Positions 26,102 through 34,470 are shown, numbered from the stretch's first letter. The stretch: DNA of 36,341 nucleotides from Deltaproteobacteria bacterium (GCA_024279915.1 JAJRRB010000044.1:1-36341), one strand, 5' to 3'. Notes: generated by a model from the letters alone, not told the origin. Numbers and translations: made by a program.

Positions 26102-26129
26102 ACCGTGTGGCTCAAATGTGCCACACGGT
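26102..26129 (+). terminator. Terminator hairpin after che unit B
   Basis: ACCGTGTGGC, 8-base loop, GCCACACGGT, then TGTTTGTG. A perfect 10-bp stem between unit B and the regulatory region of unit C. Confidence 0.7.
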
Positions 26130-26133
26130 TGTT

Positions 26134-26158
26134 TGTGCAATAACACACTTATGAAGTC
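26134..26158 (+). promoter_or_regulatory. Candidate enhancer (UAS) motif, che unit C
   Basis: TGTGCAATAACACACTTATG plus AAGTC, aligned without gaps to 17218-17242 with about 20 of 25 bases identical. Its centre is about 164 bp upstream of the -24 element at 26310. Confidence 0.55.
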
Positions 26159-26308
26159 TTATGACTGTGGTATCGCAGACCAGACATACCACGACTTCTG
26201 ATTAAAACTTGTATGTTGCTGCGGACAACAACTCTGTAAGACTATAATTTCAATTACTTACTAGATTTGTCTTTATTTATTAGGTTTTTTTTAGGAATAT
26301 ACGTTGGC

Positions 26309-26323
26309 TGGCATAAAGATTGA
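26309..26323 (+). promoter_or_regulatory. Sigma-54-type promoter for che unit C
   Basis: TGGCATAAAGATTGA: GG at 26310-26311, 10 bases, GA at the -12 position. Predicted start about 26335, roughly 100 bp before the binding-protein ATG. The remainder of the 431-bp gap 26002-26432 holds the terminator and UAS listed separately, and otherwise AT-rich DNA with nothing else recognised. Confidence 0.6.
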
Positions 26324-26432
26324 ACGTCTAATGATTTTAATCTTTCGTTTGCTTTTTTCTCGTTGGGTTCATTGATCGATAACTACAGGGCCGATGACTC
26401 ATTTTATTAACCATAGAATAGGAGAGCATGTG

Positions 26433-27236
26433 ATGAAGAAACGGGTAGGTTTATTGTTGCTGTTGGTTTTTGTTTCAATGACAGGTCTTTCTTTTGCTGC
26501 AGATCCCTTGACATGTTGGTTCTCGCCAGGTTGGAAAACTAAAGCCATTCAGGCCAAGGCGATTACCCAAGCCCTTTCTGAAAAGAGCGGGTTGGCTATT
26601 CGGCCACGGATTGCCAAAAGCTATCCAGAAGTTCTCTCAGCGTTTTCTACAAACAAACCCAATCTGGTTTATGTCGGTTCTTTTGTGCAGTCGATTATCG
26701 TTGCCAGAAAACTCGGCACGCCATTGGTTCAGAATACCAATGGTAAAGAAATGTATTCCGGTATTCTGATCTACCCTGCAGGCCAGGATCCTTTTGCTAT
26801 TCTGAAAAACAACCCGGCAAAGATCGCTTTTGCCATTGGTGCCTCCTCCGGTGAGTCAAGTGCCAAGGCAGCGACTAAAGGCAAGGCGTCAATCGGCGTT
26901 GCCAATCATGGTGCTGCTGTCAATGCGGTCAAGGCTGGTAAAGCCAAGGCTGCAGTCGTCAAGAACTGGTGGTGGGCTGGCAATGGTGCCAAATTCCCAG
27001 GCATGAAAAGCTTCGATGTTCCAGGTGTCTCTGTAAAGAAAAACCCTGACAATGTTTTGACTGCATCCAAGGCCGTCCCGGCTGATGTTGCTGAAAAAAT
27101 AAAAGCTGCGGCTCTTGCCAGCTCTGCAGCATTTGGCAGCAACTCGGTTATGGTCCCTTTTGAATCAAGCAAACTAGCTTTTTCGCTTGGTCTGATGCAG
27201 CAAGGCGGGATCGATCCGCTTACCTACACCTGGTAA
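26433..27236 (+). CDS. PhnD-like periplasmic substrate-binding protein
   Basis: 267-aa secreted protein with a clear signal peptide (MKKRVGLLLLLVFVSMTGLS then FA, cleavage before ADP). The mature part is a type II periplasmic-binding fold of the phosphate/phosphonate PhnD-like kind: LTCWFSPGWKTKAIQAKAIT, LVYVGSFVQSI, a GASSGESSAK turn, and VVKNWWWAG. ATG 26433 has AGGAGAG 7 bases upstream. No transporter genes follow. An MCP and CheW follow instead, so it likely presents a ligand to that receptor (inference). Several signal-transduction operons pair such proteins with sensors. The ligand cannot be read from the sequence. Confidence 0.88.
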   Translation: MKKRVGLLLLLVFVSMTGLSFAADPLTCWFSPGWKTKAIQAKAITQALSEKSGLAIRPRIAKSYPEVLSAFSTNKPNLVYVGSFVQSIIVARKLGTPLVQNTNGKEMYSGILIYPAGQDPFAILKNNPAKIAFAIGASSGESSAKAATKGKASIGVANHGAAVNAVKAGKAKAAVVKNWWWAGNGAKFPGMKSFDVPGVSVKKNPDNVLTASKAVPADVAEKIKAAALASSAAFGSNSVMVPFESSKLAFSLGLMQQGGIDPLTYTW

Positions 27237-27252
27237 AATTTGTTATTTACGT

Positions 27253-27286
27253 CACCTGACGGCTTGTTAGAACAGGCCGCCAGGTG
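27253..27286 (+). other. Intergenic stem-loop between binding protein and MCP
   Basis: CACCTGACGGC, a 12-base loop, GCCGCCAGGTG: an 11-bp stem with one mismatch and no following T-run. In such positions a stem-loop commonly limits read-through or stabilises the upstream message, giving more binding protein than receptor. Confidence 0.6.
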
Positions 27287-27319
27287 GTTAACATCCCAAT
27301 GTGAGAAAAGTGAGATGCT

Positions 27320-29215
27320 ATGGGGATCTTAAAAAAACTATTGATTCTGATTAGTTCGACACTTATTGTCGCTTTCTTCGTGATTGGTCTGATTACCGTT
27401 TTTGGTCTGCGTAGCAATACGTCCAATATGGTTGGAGCCCTGGAATCAAGGCTGACAAGTGAGAATGAGAAGAGCATGGAATTGCTCGACAGCAATTTCA
27501 CTCAGATCAAAAGTGAACTCAACGATGCTGATAAAACAGCCCGCGCTATAGTCACTGATCTTTACGACGAATCGTTTAGTGCGGCTATCGCGTCTCTCGG
27601 CAGTCAGATTCTACCTTCGGTGGAAGCTTTCGATTACGATACACCACAACAGAATATCGAAGTTCTGATGCAGGCGAATCCGGCTATTATATGGATCCGT
27701 TTTGCTGTCAGCGAGACCCCGACGGCAGACGAGATTGTTGAGTTTGGCACTTATGCTGAGGGTGCTGACCGGAAAGTCTATGAGAAGGTCCTCACCTCTG
27801 ACTTTGCTTTTGTTCAGCTCGAAATGCAGACCAGTCTGGCCGGACTTGAGGCTCTAGATAATATTGAAGGTATCTTCGACGAGATCAATATTTCTAACGA
27901 ACAGCTTGCTAATGACATTAAGCAGAGCGCAGCGCAGGCCATGCAGAATGCGAGTCAGGTGACTGTTGAGGCCAGCGAATCAGGTCAGCAGACCCTGCTC
28001 TGGTTAATGGCTGTGACAATGCTCGTGGTGATGGTTCTGGTCTGCGTGGTTCTCGGCTATTCAATCAACAAGAGTATCAACCAACCGCTGGCCAAGACAG
28101 TCGCCATGATCCAGGAGATGGAAAAGGGGCGGCTTGATAACCGTTTGGATATGAACCGCAGTGACGAGATAGGCCAGATGGCAATTGCCATGGACAGTTT
28201 TGCCGACAACCTGCAGCATGAAGTCATTGCCGGTCTGCAGCGTTTGTCGGAAGGTGATCTGACCTTCGAAGTACGTCCGCAAGATGATCAGGATGTAGTG
28301 CGAGGGGCAGTCAAAAAGGTGAAAGATGATTTGCACCAGTTGATCGTCAATATCAAACTGGCGGTCCAGCAGGTGGCTTCCGGCAGTCAGGCTATCAGCA
28401 GTTCATCGACCATAATGTCAAATGGTGCGGCGACCCAGGCAGCCTCTGCCGAGGAAGCTTCAAGCAGCATTGAGCAGATGAACGCCAATATTCGTCAGAA
28501 CGCCGAGAACTCTATGCAGACAGAAAAAATTGCCATTCAGGCGGCTAACGATGCTCAAGAGGGTGGCCAGGCGGTTGCTCTGACAGTGACGGCTATGAAG
28601 CAGATTGCCAACAAGATCATGATTATCGAAGAAATTGCCCGACAGACGAATCTGCTGGCTCTGAATGCTGCGATTGAAGCGGCCCGAGCTGGTGCGCATG
28701 GTAAAGGATTTGCCGTGGTTGCTGCAGAAGTGCGAAAGCTGGCAGAACGTAGTCAGAATGCTGCCGGTGAAATTAACGAACTTTCTACCAATAGTGTTGA
28801 GGTTGCCGAGAAAGCTGGCAAACTCCTCGAAATTATCGTGCCTAACATCCAGAGGACAGCTGAGCTGGTACAGGAAATCAGTGCGGCTAGCAAAGAACAG
28901 GACGCTGGCGCAGAGCAGATTAACCAGAGTATCCAGCAGCTGGATGGGGTTATTCAGCAAAACGCATCGGCTTCTGAAGAGATGGCCTCAACAGCAGAGG
29001 AGCTTTCTAGCCAGTCGGATCAACTCGCTGATATGATCTCCTTTTTCGTGATAGAAGAAGGTGATAGCCGTAGACTCAGTACACTCACTGTGAAGCCGTC
29101 TGTACCTGAGCCATCATCAGTCAAACAACCACGTCTGGCACATTCTGGTTCGCAGAATGTAACAACTTCAGCTGGGCAACATGATGATATTGATAATGAA
29201 TTCGAACGATACTAA
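27320..29215 (+). CDS. Methyl-accepting chemotaxis protein, putative partner of the PhnD-like protein
   Basis: 631-aa chemoreceptor: TM1 (about 7-28), a periplasmic region of about 195 residues, TM2 (226-247), HAMP (248-300) plus a second HAMP-like stretch before the signalling hairpin. The tip is canonical ([20 protein letters not shown]). The C-terminus EFERY again fits the CheR-tether pattern. The periplasmic domain shares little with the MCP at 23200, while the cytoplasmic part is closely similar, so the receptors are paralogues with swapped or diverged sensors. The ribosome site is weak (GTGAG). It lies 83 bp after the binding-protein gene and just before cheW 2. Confidence 0.94.
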   Translation: MGILKKLLILISSTLIVAFFVIGLITVFGLRSNTSNMVGALESRLTSENEKSMELLDSNFTQIKSELNDADKTARAIVTDLYDESFSAAIASLGSQILPSVEAFDYDTPQQNIEVLMQANPAIIWIRFAVSETPTADEIVEFGTYAEGADRKVYEKVLTSDFAFVQLEMQTSLAGLEALDNIEGIFDEINISNEQLANDIKQSAAQAMQNASQVTVEASESGQQTLLWLMAVTMLVVMVLVCVVLGYSINKSINQPLAKTVAMIQEMEKGRLDNRLDMNRSDEIGQMAIAMDSFADNLQHEVIAGLQRLSEGDLTFEVRPQDDQDVVRGAVKKVKDDLHQLIVNIKLAVQQVASGSQAISSSSTIMSNGAATQAASAEEASSSIEQMNANIRQNAENSMQTEKIAIQAANDAQEGGQAVALTVTAMKQIANKIMIIEEIARQTNLLALNAAIEAARAGAHGKGFAVVAAEVRKLAERSQNAAGEINELSTNSVEVAEKAGKLLEIIVPNIQRTAELVQEISAASKEQDAGAEQINQSIQQLDGVIQQNASASEEMASTAEELSSQSDQLADMISFFVIEEGDSRRLSTLTVKPSVPEPSSVKQPRLAHSGSQNVTTSAGQHDDIDNEFERY

Positions 29216-29227
29216 ATAAGGGTGATC

Positions 29228-29752
29228 ATGGAAGAAAATAATGCCATCAGCAGTGAGCAATATGTGACTTTCAGCCTGGGTGAGGAACTCTTCGGTGTCG
29301 AGGTTACACGTACCAGAGAAATCTTAAGTCTGACGCCGATCACCAAGGTGCCACAGACTCCTGATTACCTGCTCGGGGTTATCAATCTGCGTGGCCAGGT
29401 CGTGCCAGTCGTCGATATGCGTCTGAAACTGGGGTTGCCAGCCGGGGCGGAAACTGAAGATACCTGTATCATCGTCGTTGAGGTGCAGGTTGATGGCGAA
29501 GCGATTATTGTCGGTGCTCTTGCCGATGCTGTCCGCGAAGTGATGGAAATACGCTCTGATCAGATTGAACCACCACCACGACTTGGCACTCGTTTGAATA
29601 CTGAGTTTATCAATGGTATGGGTAAAATTGATGAGCAGTTTATGATTTTGTTGAATATCGACCGAATCTTCAACAGCGAAGAATTGATGCTTGTACAGGA
29701 TGTAAGCCAGGATCAGGCTGTGGCAGATGATCATGAGAAAGCTGCAGAATAG
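29228..29752 (+). CDS. cheW: CheW coupling protein 2
   Basis: 174-aa CheW, near-duplicate of the protein at 25001 (same length, conserved LSLTPITKVPQTPDYLLGVI and IEPPPRLGTRLNTEFINGMG). ATG 29228 is chosen over the GTG at 29222 because AAGGG lies 5 bases upstream. It begins 12 bp after the MCP stop. Divergence concentrates in the last 20 residues. It is the end of che unit C and is closed by the 38-bp palindrome. Confidence 0.96.
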   Translation: MEENNAISSEQYVTFSLGEELFGVEVTRTREILSLTPITKVPQTPDYLLGVINLRGQVVPVVDMRLKLGLPAGAETEDTCIIVVEVQVDGEAIIVGALADAVREVMEIRSDQIEPPPRLGTRLNTEFINGMGKIDEQFMILLNIDRIFNSEELMLVQDVSQDQAVADDHEKAAE

Positions 29753-29772
29753 TAGCGTATGAAGATGCTGGA

Positions 29773-29810
29773 AACAGAGGCCGGTCAGCATATGCTGACC
29801 GGCCTCTGTT
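29773..29810. terminator. Perfect 38-bp palindrome, bidirectional terminator
   Basis: AACAGAGGCCGGTCAGCAT followed by its exact reverse complement, then TTACTT on the plus strand. It lies between convergent cheW 2 and the ferredoxin gene, so it can end both transcripts. Confidence 0.85.
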
Positions 29811-29860
29811 TACTTGGACTTTGCTCGTTTATTGGTTTACCGAGTCCCCAGTCCTTCAGC

Positions 29861-30067
29861 TCAGGACCAATAAATACACGCTGATGGACAATTGTCCATG
29901 GCGGTTTCAATCTTCTCCTCCGCTGCCCCGGATGGGTTGTGGACGATCGCTTTTTCATGGGCATGGCCATCTTGCCCCTCTTCCATGCGGAAGACCTCCG
30001 GGCAGATCTGAGTGCAGAGTTCACAGCCAATACAACAGTCCCGATCAATTGCTGGTATACGTGACAT
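29861..30067 (-). CDS. Low-molecular-weight [4Fe-4S] ferredoxin
   Basis: 68-aa cytoplasmic electron carrier. C12-x2-C15-x2-C18-x3-C22-P together with C60-P predicts one [4Fe-4S] cluster (C12, C15, C18, C60). The extra C22 and C64 could form a disulfide or bind a labile second site, as in Desulfovibrio-type single-cluster ferredoxins. There is one more unassigned Cys at 11. The acidic centre (EEGQDGHAHE) suits partner docking. CAGGAG lies 8 bases before the ATG. The 180-bp repeat begins 20 bp upstream of the start. The redox partner is unknown; neighbours give no clue. Confidence 0.95.
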   Translation of the reverse strand: MSRIPAIDRDCCIGCELCTQICPEVFRMEEGQDGHAHEKAIVHNPSGAAEEKIETAMDNCPSACIYWS

Positions 30068-30086
30068 AATCGATGCTCCTGATTAG

Positions 30087-30264
30087 TTTTCGTCCGGAAA
30101 CGGCCCTTTTTCGCAATCTCTGCGTCAATCTGCACATTTGATTGTGCGGCGTAAAGTACTACGCCTCCGCTCAACTGCTTGATTTCCTTGACCTTGCGAA
30201 AAATTGCTCGTTTCCAAATCGAAAACTACACTTGTGTCCATCTAGAGTTTCCGGATGGGCACTA
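30087..30264. repeat. 180-bp structured dispersed repeat, copy B
   Basis: Matches 2983-3162 over its whole length with scattered substitutions and small indels. It keeps the end inverted repeats (TTTTCGTCCGGAAACG and CGTTTCCAAATCGAAAA) and the GGCGTAAAGTACTACGCC hairpin. It lies directly upstream of the ferredoxin gene. The remaining gap to 30453 shows no gene or confident promoter. Confidence 0.8.
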
Positions 30265-30453
30265 ATTAAGATATATGCTTAAAATCGTTGCTGATATATA
30301 TCAAGTGGTTCGTATTTTGACCAGTGGTTCTTTCAGTTTGCCTGAATCCTCATGAATACGTATACTTGTAAATTATTCCATAAGGAGCCTGTGCTTTTGG
30401 TTCGCTTCAAGAGTCTTGGGCGATGCTTTTCTCCCGATTAAACCGAACTGCCT

Positions 30454-31968
30454 ATGCGAACCGGTCTACGCACCGAAATCATTCTGAGCATCTCTCTTTT
30501 GTTGGCAGCAGCGCCGCTCTTCGCCGGTTTTCTCCTGATCAAGCTGACAGAACATAACCTGCTACAACAACAACGTGCTCATGCAGCTGGAATCATCCAA
30601 CTCGTTGCTGCCGGAGTTGATGAACCTTTACGCGCGACAGGCTTGGCCAGTGATTTGGAAATTAGAGTTGCCAGTCTGCATCGCTTGCAGACAGTTCTGG
30701 GTAAGCAGGCGGACATTATCGCCTGGCGTCTGCTCGATACCAGATTGCAAGTTCTTGCCAGTACCGCATACGAAACCTTCGACGAGTTTACCTCAGTCTC
30801 ACCGTTAGTTATGGAACGGGGGGAACTGTATGAGGAAGTTGTCTACGAATCCTATCGCCTTTTCTTTAATTCAAACAAACAGAGCTATATTGATCTTTCA
30901 ACGCCACTCTGGATTGGCAATGAATCTTATGGTCTTTTGCAGATTCGCTTTAGCCTGGAGAGTCTTCATCAAAGGGTCCAGCAGTCGCAGAGGTTGACCC
31001 TGTTCTACGTCATCGTTTATGGGATAGTTCTGGTTCTTTTCGGCGTATACCTTCTCAACCGCAATGTTGTTAGGCCTGTACGCCAACTTCAGCAGGCGAC
31101 AACAACGGTTGCCGCCGGTACCTTAGTGCCCGTCACTGTATCGTCTGGCCCCGGCGAGATCCATGAACTCGCCGACAGCTTTAACCAGATGGTGGCGGCT
31201 CTTTCTGCGAGTCGTGCTGAAACAGAAGAGCACATCGCCTCCCTGGAAGAGATCAATCAGGCGCTGGCACGGGCACGTGACGACCTGGTTCGTTCTGAAA
31301 AGCTTGCCACCGTCGGTCACCTTGCTGCCGGTATGGCCCATGAGATCGGTAACCCGTTAGGAGCAGTGGTTGGTTATCTGAATATCCTCAAAGAGGACCT
31401 CTCGGACGATGCTCGTGATCTGGTCGAGCGTTCGCTGACTGAAACTGGCCGGATAGACCAGTTGATCCGGGAACTTCTCGAATATTCAGCGCCAGTTGAT
31501 CATCAGAGTGAGTCTTTCTGCCCGATAAGCCTGCTACGTGAAACCATTGAGATGTTACGTCATCAGGGGCAGTTTGACAGCGTAGAAATTGATGACCAAT
31601 GTGTTGCCGACGGCTGTCTGGTGAACATGGACAGAAGCCGATTGATGCAGGTCTGGATTAATCTACTTCTGAATGCTCAGGACGCTATGCAAGGCAAGGG
31701 ACGGGTTGAACTTGCTTCGCGACAAGACGATCATAGCATCAGCATTTCGATCCTCGATAGTGGCGATGGCATTGACCCTGATGTTGCAAAACGAATCTTT
31801 GAGCCGTTTTTCACCTCCAAGGCTCCTGGCAGCGGTTACGGCTTGGGTCTTGCGGTCTGTCAGCGGATTATTGATGAGAGTGGCGGTCGCATAGCGCTCG
31901 CTTCTGATTCTGGTCGGGGTGCGTGTTTTACGGTCACCTTGCGCTACATCCAGCAGGAGAATTCATGA
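30454..31968 (+). CDS. Sensor histidine kinase (NtrB/PilS/ZraS-like)
   Basis: 504-aa membrane kinase: TM1 (about 9-30), a periplasmic sensor of about 150 residues, TM2 (181-203), HAMP (204-255), HisKA with H297 (LAAGMAHEIGNPLGAV), and HATPase with LDSGDGIDP, FEPFFTSK and GYGLGLAVCQ. It overlaps the downstream regulator gene by ATGA, the classic arrangement of a cognate pair. With minor pilin genes next door, it probably senses a membrane or surface cue for pilus assembly, but the stimulus is unknown. Confidence 0.94.
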   Translation: MRTGLRTEIILSISLLLAAAPLFAGFLLIKLTEHNLLQQQRAHAAGIIQLVAAGVDEPLRATGLASDLEIRVASLHRLQTVLGKQADIIAWRLLDTRLQVLASTAYETFDEFTSVSPLVMERGELYEEVVYESYRLFFNSNKQSYIDLSTPLWIGNESYGLLQIRFSLESLHQRVQQSQRLTLFYVIVYGIVLVLFGVYLLNRNVVRPVRQLQQATTTVAAGTLVPVTVSSGPGEIHELADSFNQMVAALSASRAETEEHIASLEEINQALARARDDLVRSEKLATVGHLAAGMAHEIGNPLGAVVGYLNILKEDLSDDARDLVERSLTETGRIDQLIRELLEYSAPVDHQSESFCPISLLRETIEMLRHQGQFDSVEIDDQCVADGCLVNMDRSRLMQVWINLLLNAQDAMQGKGRVELASRQDDHSISISILDSGDGIDPDVAKRIFEPFFTSKAPGSGYGLGLAVCQRIIDESGGRIALASDSGRGACFTVTLRYIQQENS

Positions 31969-33329
31969 CAGCGACAGAACGTCAGATCCTGATCGTCGAT
32001 GACGAAGCGCCGATGCGGCACATGTTACGCATGGTTCTGGAACGTGATGGCTATAGGGTGTCCGAAGCAGTCAGTGGTCGGCAGGGTCTGGATTGTCTAC
32101 GTTCAGGTCATTTCGATCTGGTCCTTTGTGATATCCGCATGCCGGAAATGGACGGGCTGACTTTTCTCAAAGAGCAGCAGGAAGAGCAACTTGGCGGTAC
32201 GGTGATCATGATGAGTGCTTACGGCAGCATAGATACCGCTGTCGAATGCATGAAAAAGGGTGCTTATGATTACATCTCCAAACCCTTTCGGCCCGATGAA
32301 ATCTTGCTGACAGTGCGCAAGGCCGAGGAGCGCCTGCAGCTGCGCCAGGAGAATGTCAAGCTCAAGAAGAATATGCGACGCAGTGGACGGCCCCAGGGGC
32401 TAGCAGCTATTGTGCATCGCAGTGCACTTATGCAGAGTATTCTGGAAACAGTACAGAAAGCTGCCGAGGCTCCAGCACCTGTGCTGATAACCGGGCCGAC
32501 CGGCACCGGCAAAGAGTTGGTCGCCCGCGCACTGCATGCGGAAAGTCTGCGTGTCGGCAAGCCTTTTCTGGCCGTCAACTGTAGCGCCATTCCGGCCGGG
32601 TTGCTCGAGAGTGAGCTGTTTGGCCACGCCAAAGGTGCTTTTACCGGTGCCGACCGGGCACGCACTGGTCTTTTCGGCGCTGCTGACGGCGGCACTCTCC
32701 TGCTTGATGAAATTGGTGATTTCCCCCTGGAACTGCAGCCGAAGCTGTTGCGGGTACTGCAGGAGCGTGAAGTGCGCCGGGTTGGCGAGAGCAGCCCGAC
32801 GCCGGTTGATGTGCGTGTGATTGCAGCTACTGCCAAGGATCTTAAGAAGGCTGTTGCCGATGGCTCCTTCCGCGAGGATCTCTATTATCGTCTTGCCGTT
32901 ATTGCCATTGAACTGCCGGCACTTAACCAGCGCTCCGAGGATATTGCTCTGTTGGTCGAGAGTTATCTGCCGAGAATTGCTGCTCGGTTGAAGCGTCCCG
33001 CCCCGACGATAAGCCCAGAGGCACTACGCAAGCTAACAAAGCAGCCTTGGCCTGGTAATGTCCGTGAACTGCTGAATGTGTTAGAAAAGACTCTGGTCCT
33101 CTGTCGCGAGGAAACGATAGGAGAGAGCGACCTCGTTCTGCATGACCCCCCTCGTACTCCCATTGATCCGTCGACTCTTTCACTGAGGAAAGCGATGGCG
33201 GGTCTGGAGCGGGACTACATTGAGAGAGCTTTGCTTGCAACGGACGGCAACCGAACTCAGGCCGCCAAACTGCTTGAAATAAGCCTGCGAGCATTACATT
33301 ATAAAATGAACGACTATGGTATTGTCTAA
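31965..33329 (+). CDS. NtrC-family sigma-54-dependent response regulator, likely controller of minor pilins
   Basis: 454-aa activator. REC (1-120) with D56 in VLCDIRMPEMDG; AAA+ with Walker A GPTGTGKE (177-184) and an intact GAFTGA loop (224-229); C-terminal Fis-type HTH (DGNRTQAAKLLEISLRALHY). ATG 31965 overlaps the kinase stop by four bases. It has no PAS domain, unlike the regulator at 15420. A strong sigma-54 promoter lies about 1 kb downstream, in front of fimT, and it may be the target. The pair resembles PilS/PilR in role, though this is inference from position. Confidence 0.95.
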   Translation: MTATERQILIVDDEAPMRHMLRMVLERDGYRVSEAVSGRQGLDCLRSGHFDLVLCDIRMPEMDGLTFLKEQQEEQLGGTVIMMSAYGSIDTAVECMKKGAYDYISKPFRPDEILLTVRKAEERLQLRQENVKLKKNMRRSGRPQGLAAIVHRSALMQSILETVQKAAEAPAPVLITGPTGTGKELVARALHAESLRVGKPFLAVNCSAIPAGLLESELFGHAKGAFTGADRARTGLFGAADGGTLLLDEIGDFPLELQPKLLRVLQEREVRRVGESSPTPVDVRVIAATAKDLKKAVADGSFREDLYYRLAVIAIELPALNQRSEDIALLVESYLPRIAARLKRPAPTISPEALRKLTKQPWPGNVRELLNVLEKTLVLCREETIGESDLVLHDPPRTPIDPSTLSLRKAMAGLERDYIERALLATDGNRTQAAKLLEISLRALHYKMNDYGIV

Positions 33330-33395
33330 CGGCCAGTCCGGTTTGGTCTGGTCGCCCCATTGCTCGAAGATCTTGTTTGTCTTAAGGAGGATGAT

Positions 33396-34301
33396 ATGCG
33401 CAGCTGTGCTCAGATTGTCACATTGATGTCCATTGCCCTTGGCTTCTTGCTTGCCGGGTGTGATTCAAAAACCACCGTAGCCGATTCCAATACCACCGTA
33501 CCCGAATCCAATACCAGCTCAGCAGTGACTTTGGTCGCCAAGTTTGTGCCATCAACTCCAAAGGTCGGCAACTGCCTGCAGGTTCGACTCGTGCAGTCTC
33601 GTGGCCGAGTCTCTTACGCATGGACGTTTGATGGCAACCCTCTGGACAATGAAACCAATCAATTATGTGATGGGAGATTGAAAAAAGACAGCGTCGTACA
33701 AGTCGAGGTCAAGGACGACAGCGGATCGCAAGTATTGCAGGCCGTTTTTGCCAATACCCCACCGCGAATTGTGCGAATTCGTCAAGATCCTCCCAAGTTG
33801 ATCGCCGGCATGCCCCTTACGGTTATTCCGGAAGGGCATGACCCCGATCGGGATGATCTAAGTTATGAGTACCGCTGGTTTATTAATGGAAACGAGATCT
33901 ATGATGTAACCGAGCAGACCCTGCCGGGGAACCTCTTCTCCGGGGGTGACACCATTACTGTGACAGTTACCCCCTTTGACGGCCAGGACCAGGGGCCGTC
34001 CTTGGAAAGTGGTTCTCTCACTATTCCCAACGCTGTCCCCCGCTTTTTGAGTTCATCGCCCGACACGTTTCAGGGGTCTCAATTCGTTTACAACGTTCTG
34101 GCCGAGGACCCCGATGGCGGGCTGTTGACTTATGCGCTGGCCAAAGCTCCTCCGGGGATGAAAATCGACGCCGATACGGGTGAGTTGATTTGGACTGTGC
34201 CGTCTGGCTGGAACGAGTTTGTCGAAGTGGAGGTGGAGGCGAAGGATTCGGTCGGTGCCGTGACCGTCCAACGCTTCAGCTTGGACATCTCGCGCGAATA
34301 A
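33396..34301 (+). CDS. Lipoprotein with Ig-like domains in the minor pilin locus
   Basis: 301-aa protein with a lipoprotein signal (FLLAGC, Cys22). After the Cys comes a Thr/Ser/Asn-rich linker containing two 21-bp tandem repeats (33471-33512). About three beta-sandwich units follow: an N-terminal one (about 45-125), a second with the DPDRDDLSYEYRWF motif (about 135-205), and a third of the putative-Ig (He_PIG/cadherin-like) type with AEDPDGGLLTYALAKAPPGM. AAGGAGG lies 5 bases before the ATG; the frame from 33360 is rejected. Probably surface or periplasmic. Possible roles are pilus-associated adhesion or scaffolding. Confidence 0.8.
   Translation: MRSCAQIVTLMSIALGFLLAGCDSKTTVADSNTTVPESNTSSAVTLVAKFVPSTPKVGNCLQVRLVQSRGRVSYAWTFDGNPLDNETNQLCDGRLKKDSVVQVEVKDDSGSQVLQAVFANTPPRIVRIRQDPPKLIAGMPLTVIPEGHDPDRDDLSYEYRWFINGNEIYDVTEQTLPGNLFSGGDTITVTVTPFDGQDQGPSLESGSLTIPNAVPRFLSSSPDTFQGSQFVYNVLAEDPDGGLLTYALAKAPPGMKIDADTGELIWTVPSGWNEFVEVEVEAKDSVGAVTVQRFSLDISRE
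33471..33512. repeat. 21-bp tandem repeat in the lipoprotein linker
   Basis: ACCACCGTAGCCGATTCCAA plus T (33471-33491) and ACCACCGTACCCGAATCCAA plus T (33492-33512), differing at two positions. They encode the TTVADSN and TTVPESN linker units. Confidence 0.9.
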
Positions 34302-34303
34302 GG

Positions 34304-34335
34304 GTGCAAATGTTGCACTGTTTGGGCGAGTGCAA
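34304..34335 (+). promoter_or_regulatory. GTGCAA dyad, candidate activator site upstream of fimT
   Basis: GTGCAA-ATG-TTGCAC (34304-34318) is a perfect 15-bp inverted repeat. A further GTGCAA half-site is at 34330-34335. It sits 50-80 bp upstream of the sigma-54 -24 element at 34383, where an activator would bind, and just after the lipoprotein stop. Confidence 0.5.
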
Positions 34336-34379
34336 TTGAGCCCAAGTCCCATTTTGTGCCTGTTTTTGAGAGATGTTTC

Positions 34380-34398
34380 GCTGGCATGCCTCTTGCTA
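34380..34398 (+). promoter_or_regulatory. Sigma-54 promoter for the minor pilin genes
   Basis: GCTGGCATGCCTCTTGCTA: GG at 34383-34384, exactly 10 bases, GC at 34395-34396. This is the best sigma-54 match in the window. Predicted start about 34408, 63 bp before fimT. Confidence 0.78.
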
Positions 34399-34470
34399 TG
34401 TTGTTATGTTGGCAGCATTTATATTGGCGACAGGATATCTGGTTTCTACTGCAACGAAGGGCCTGAGTTA

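Noticed and set aside
29785-30174. A 129-codon minus-strand frame overlapping the ferredoxin gene
   Set aside because: It is another frame of the ferredoxin and repeat B; the ferredoxin has the cysteine motif and ribosome site.
30310-30330. GTGGTTCGTATTTTGACC as a sigma-54 promoter for the kinase at 30454
   Set aside because: The spacing is right, but TGGTTC and TTGA deviate at both elements and no upstream motif supports it.
34330-34470. A 47-residue N-terminal extension of FimT
   Set aside because: It would begin upstream of the predicted sigma-54 start site and place an unusually long leader before the prepilin cleavage site.
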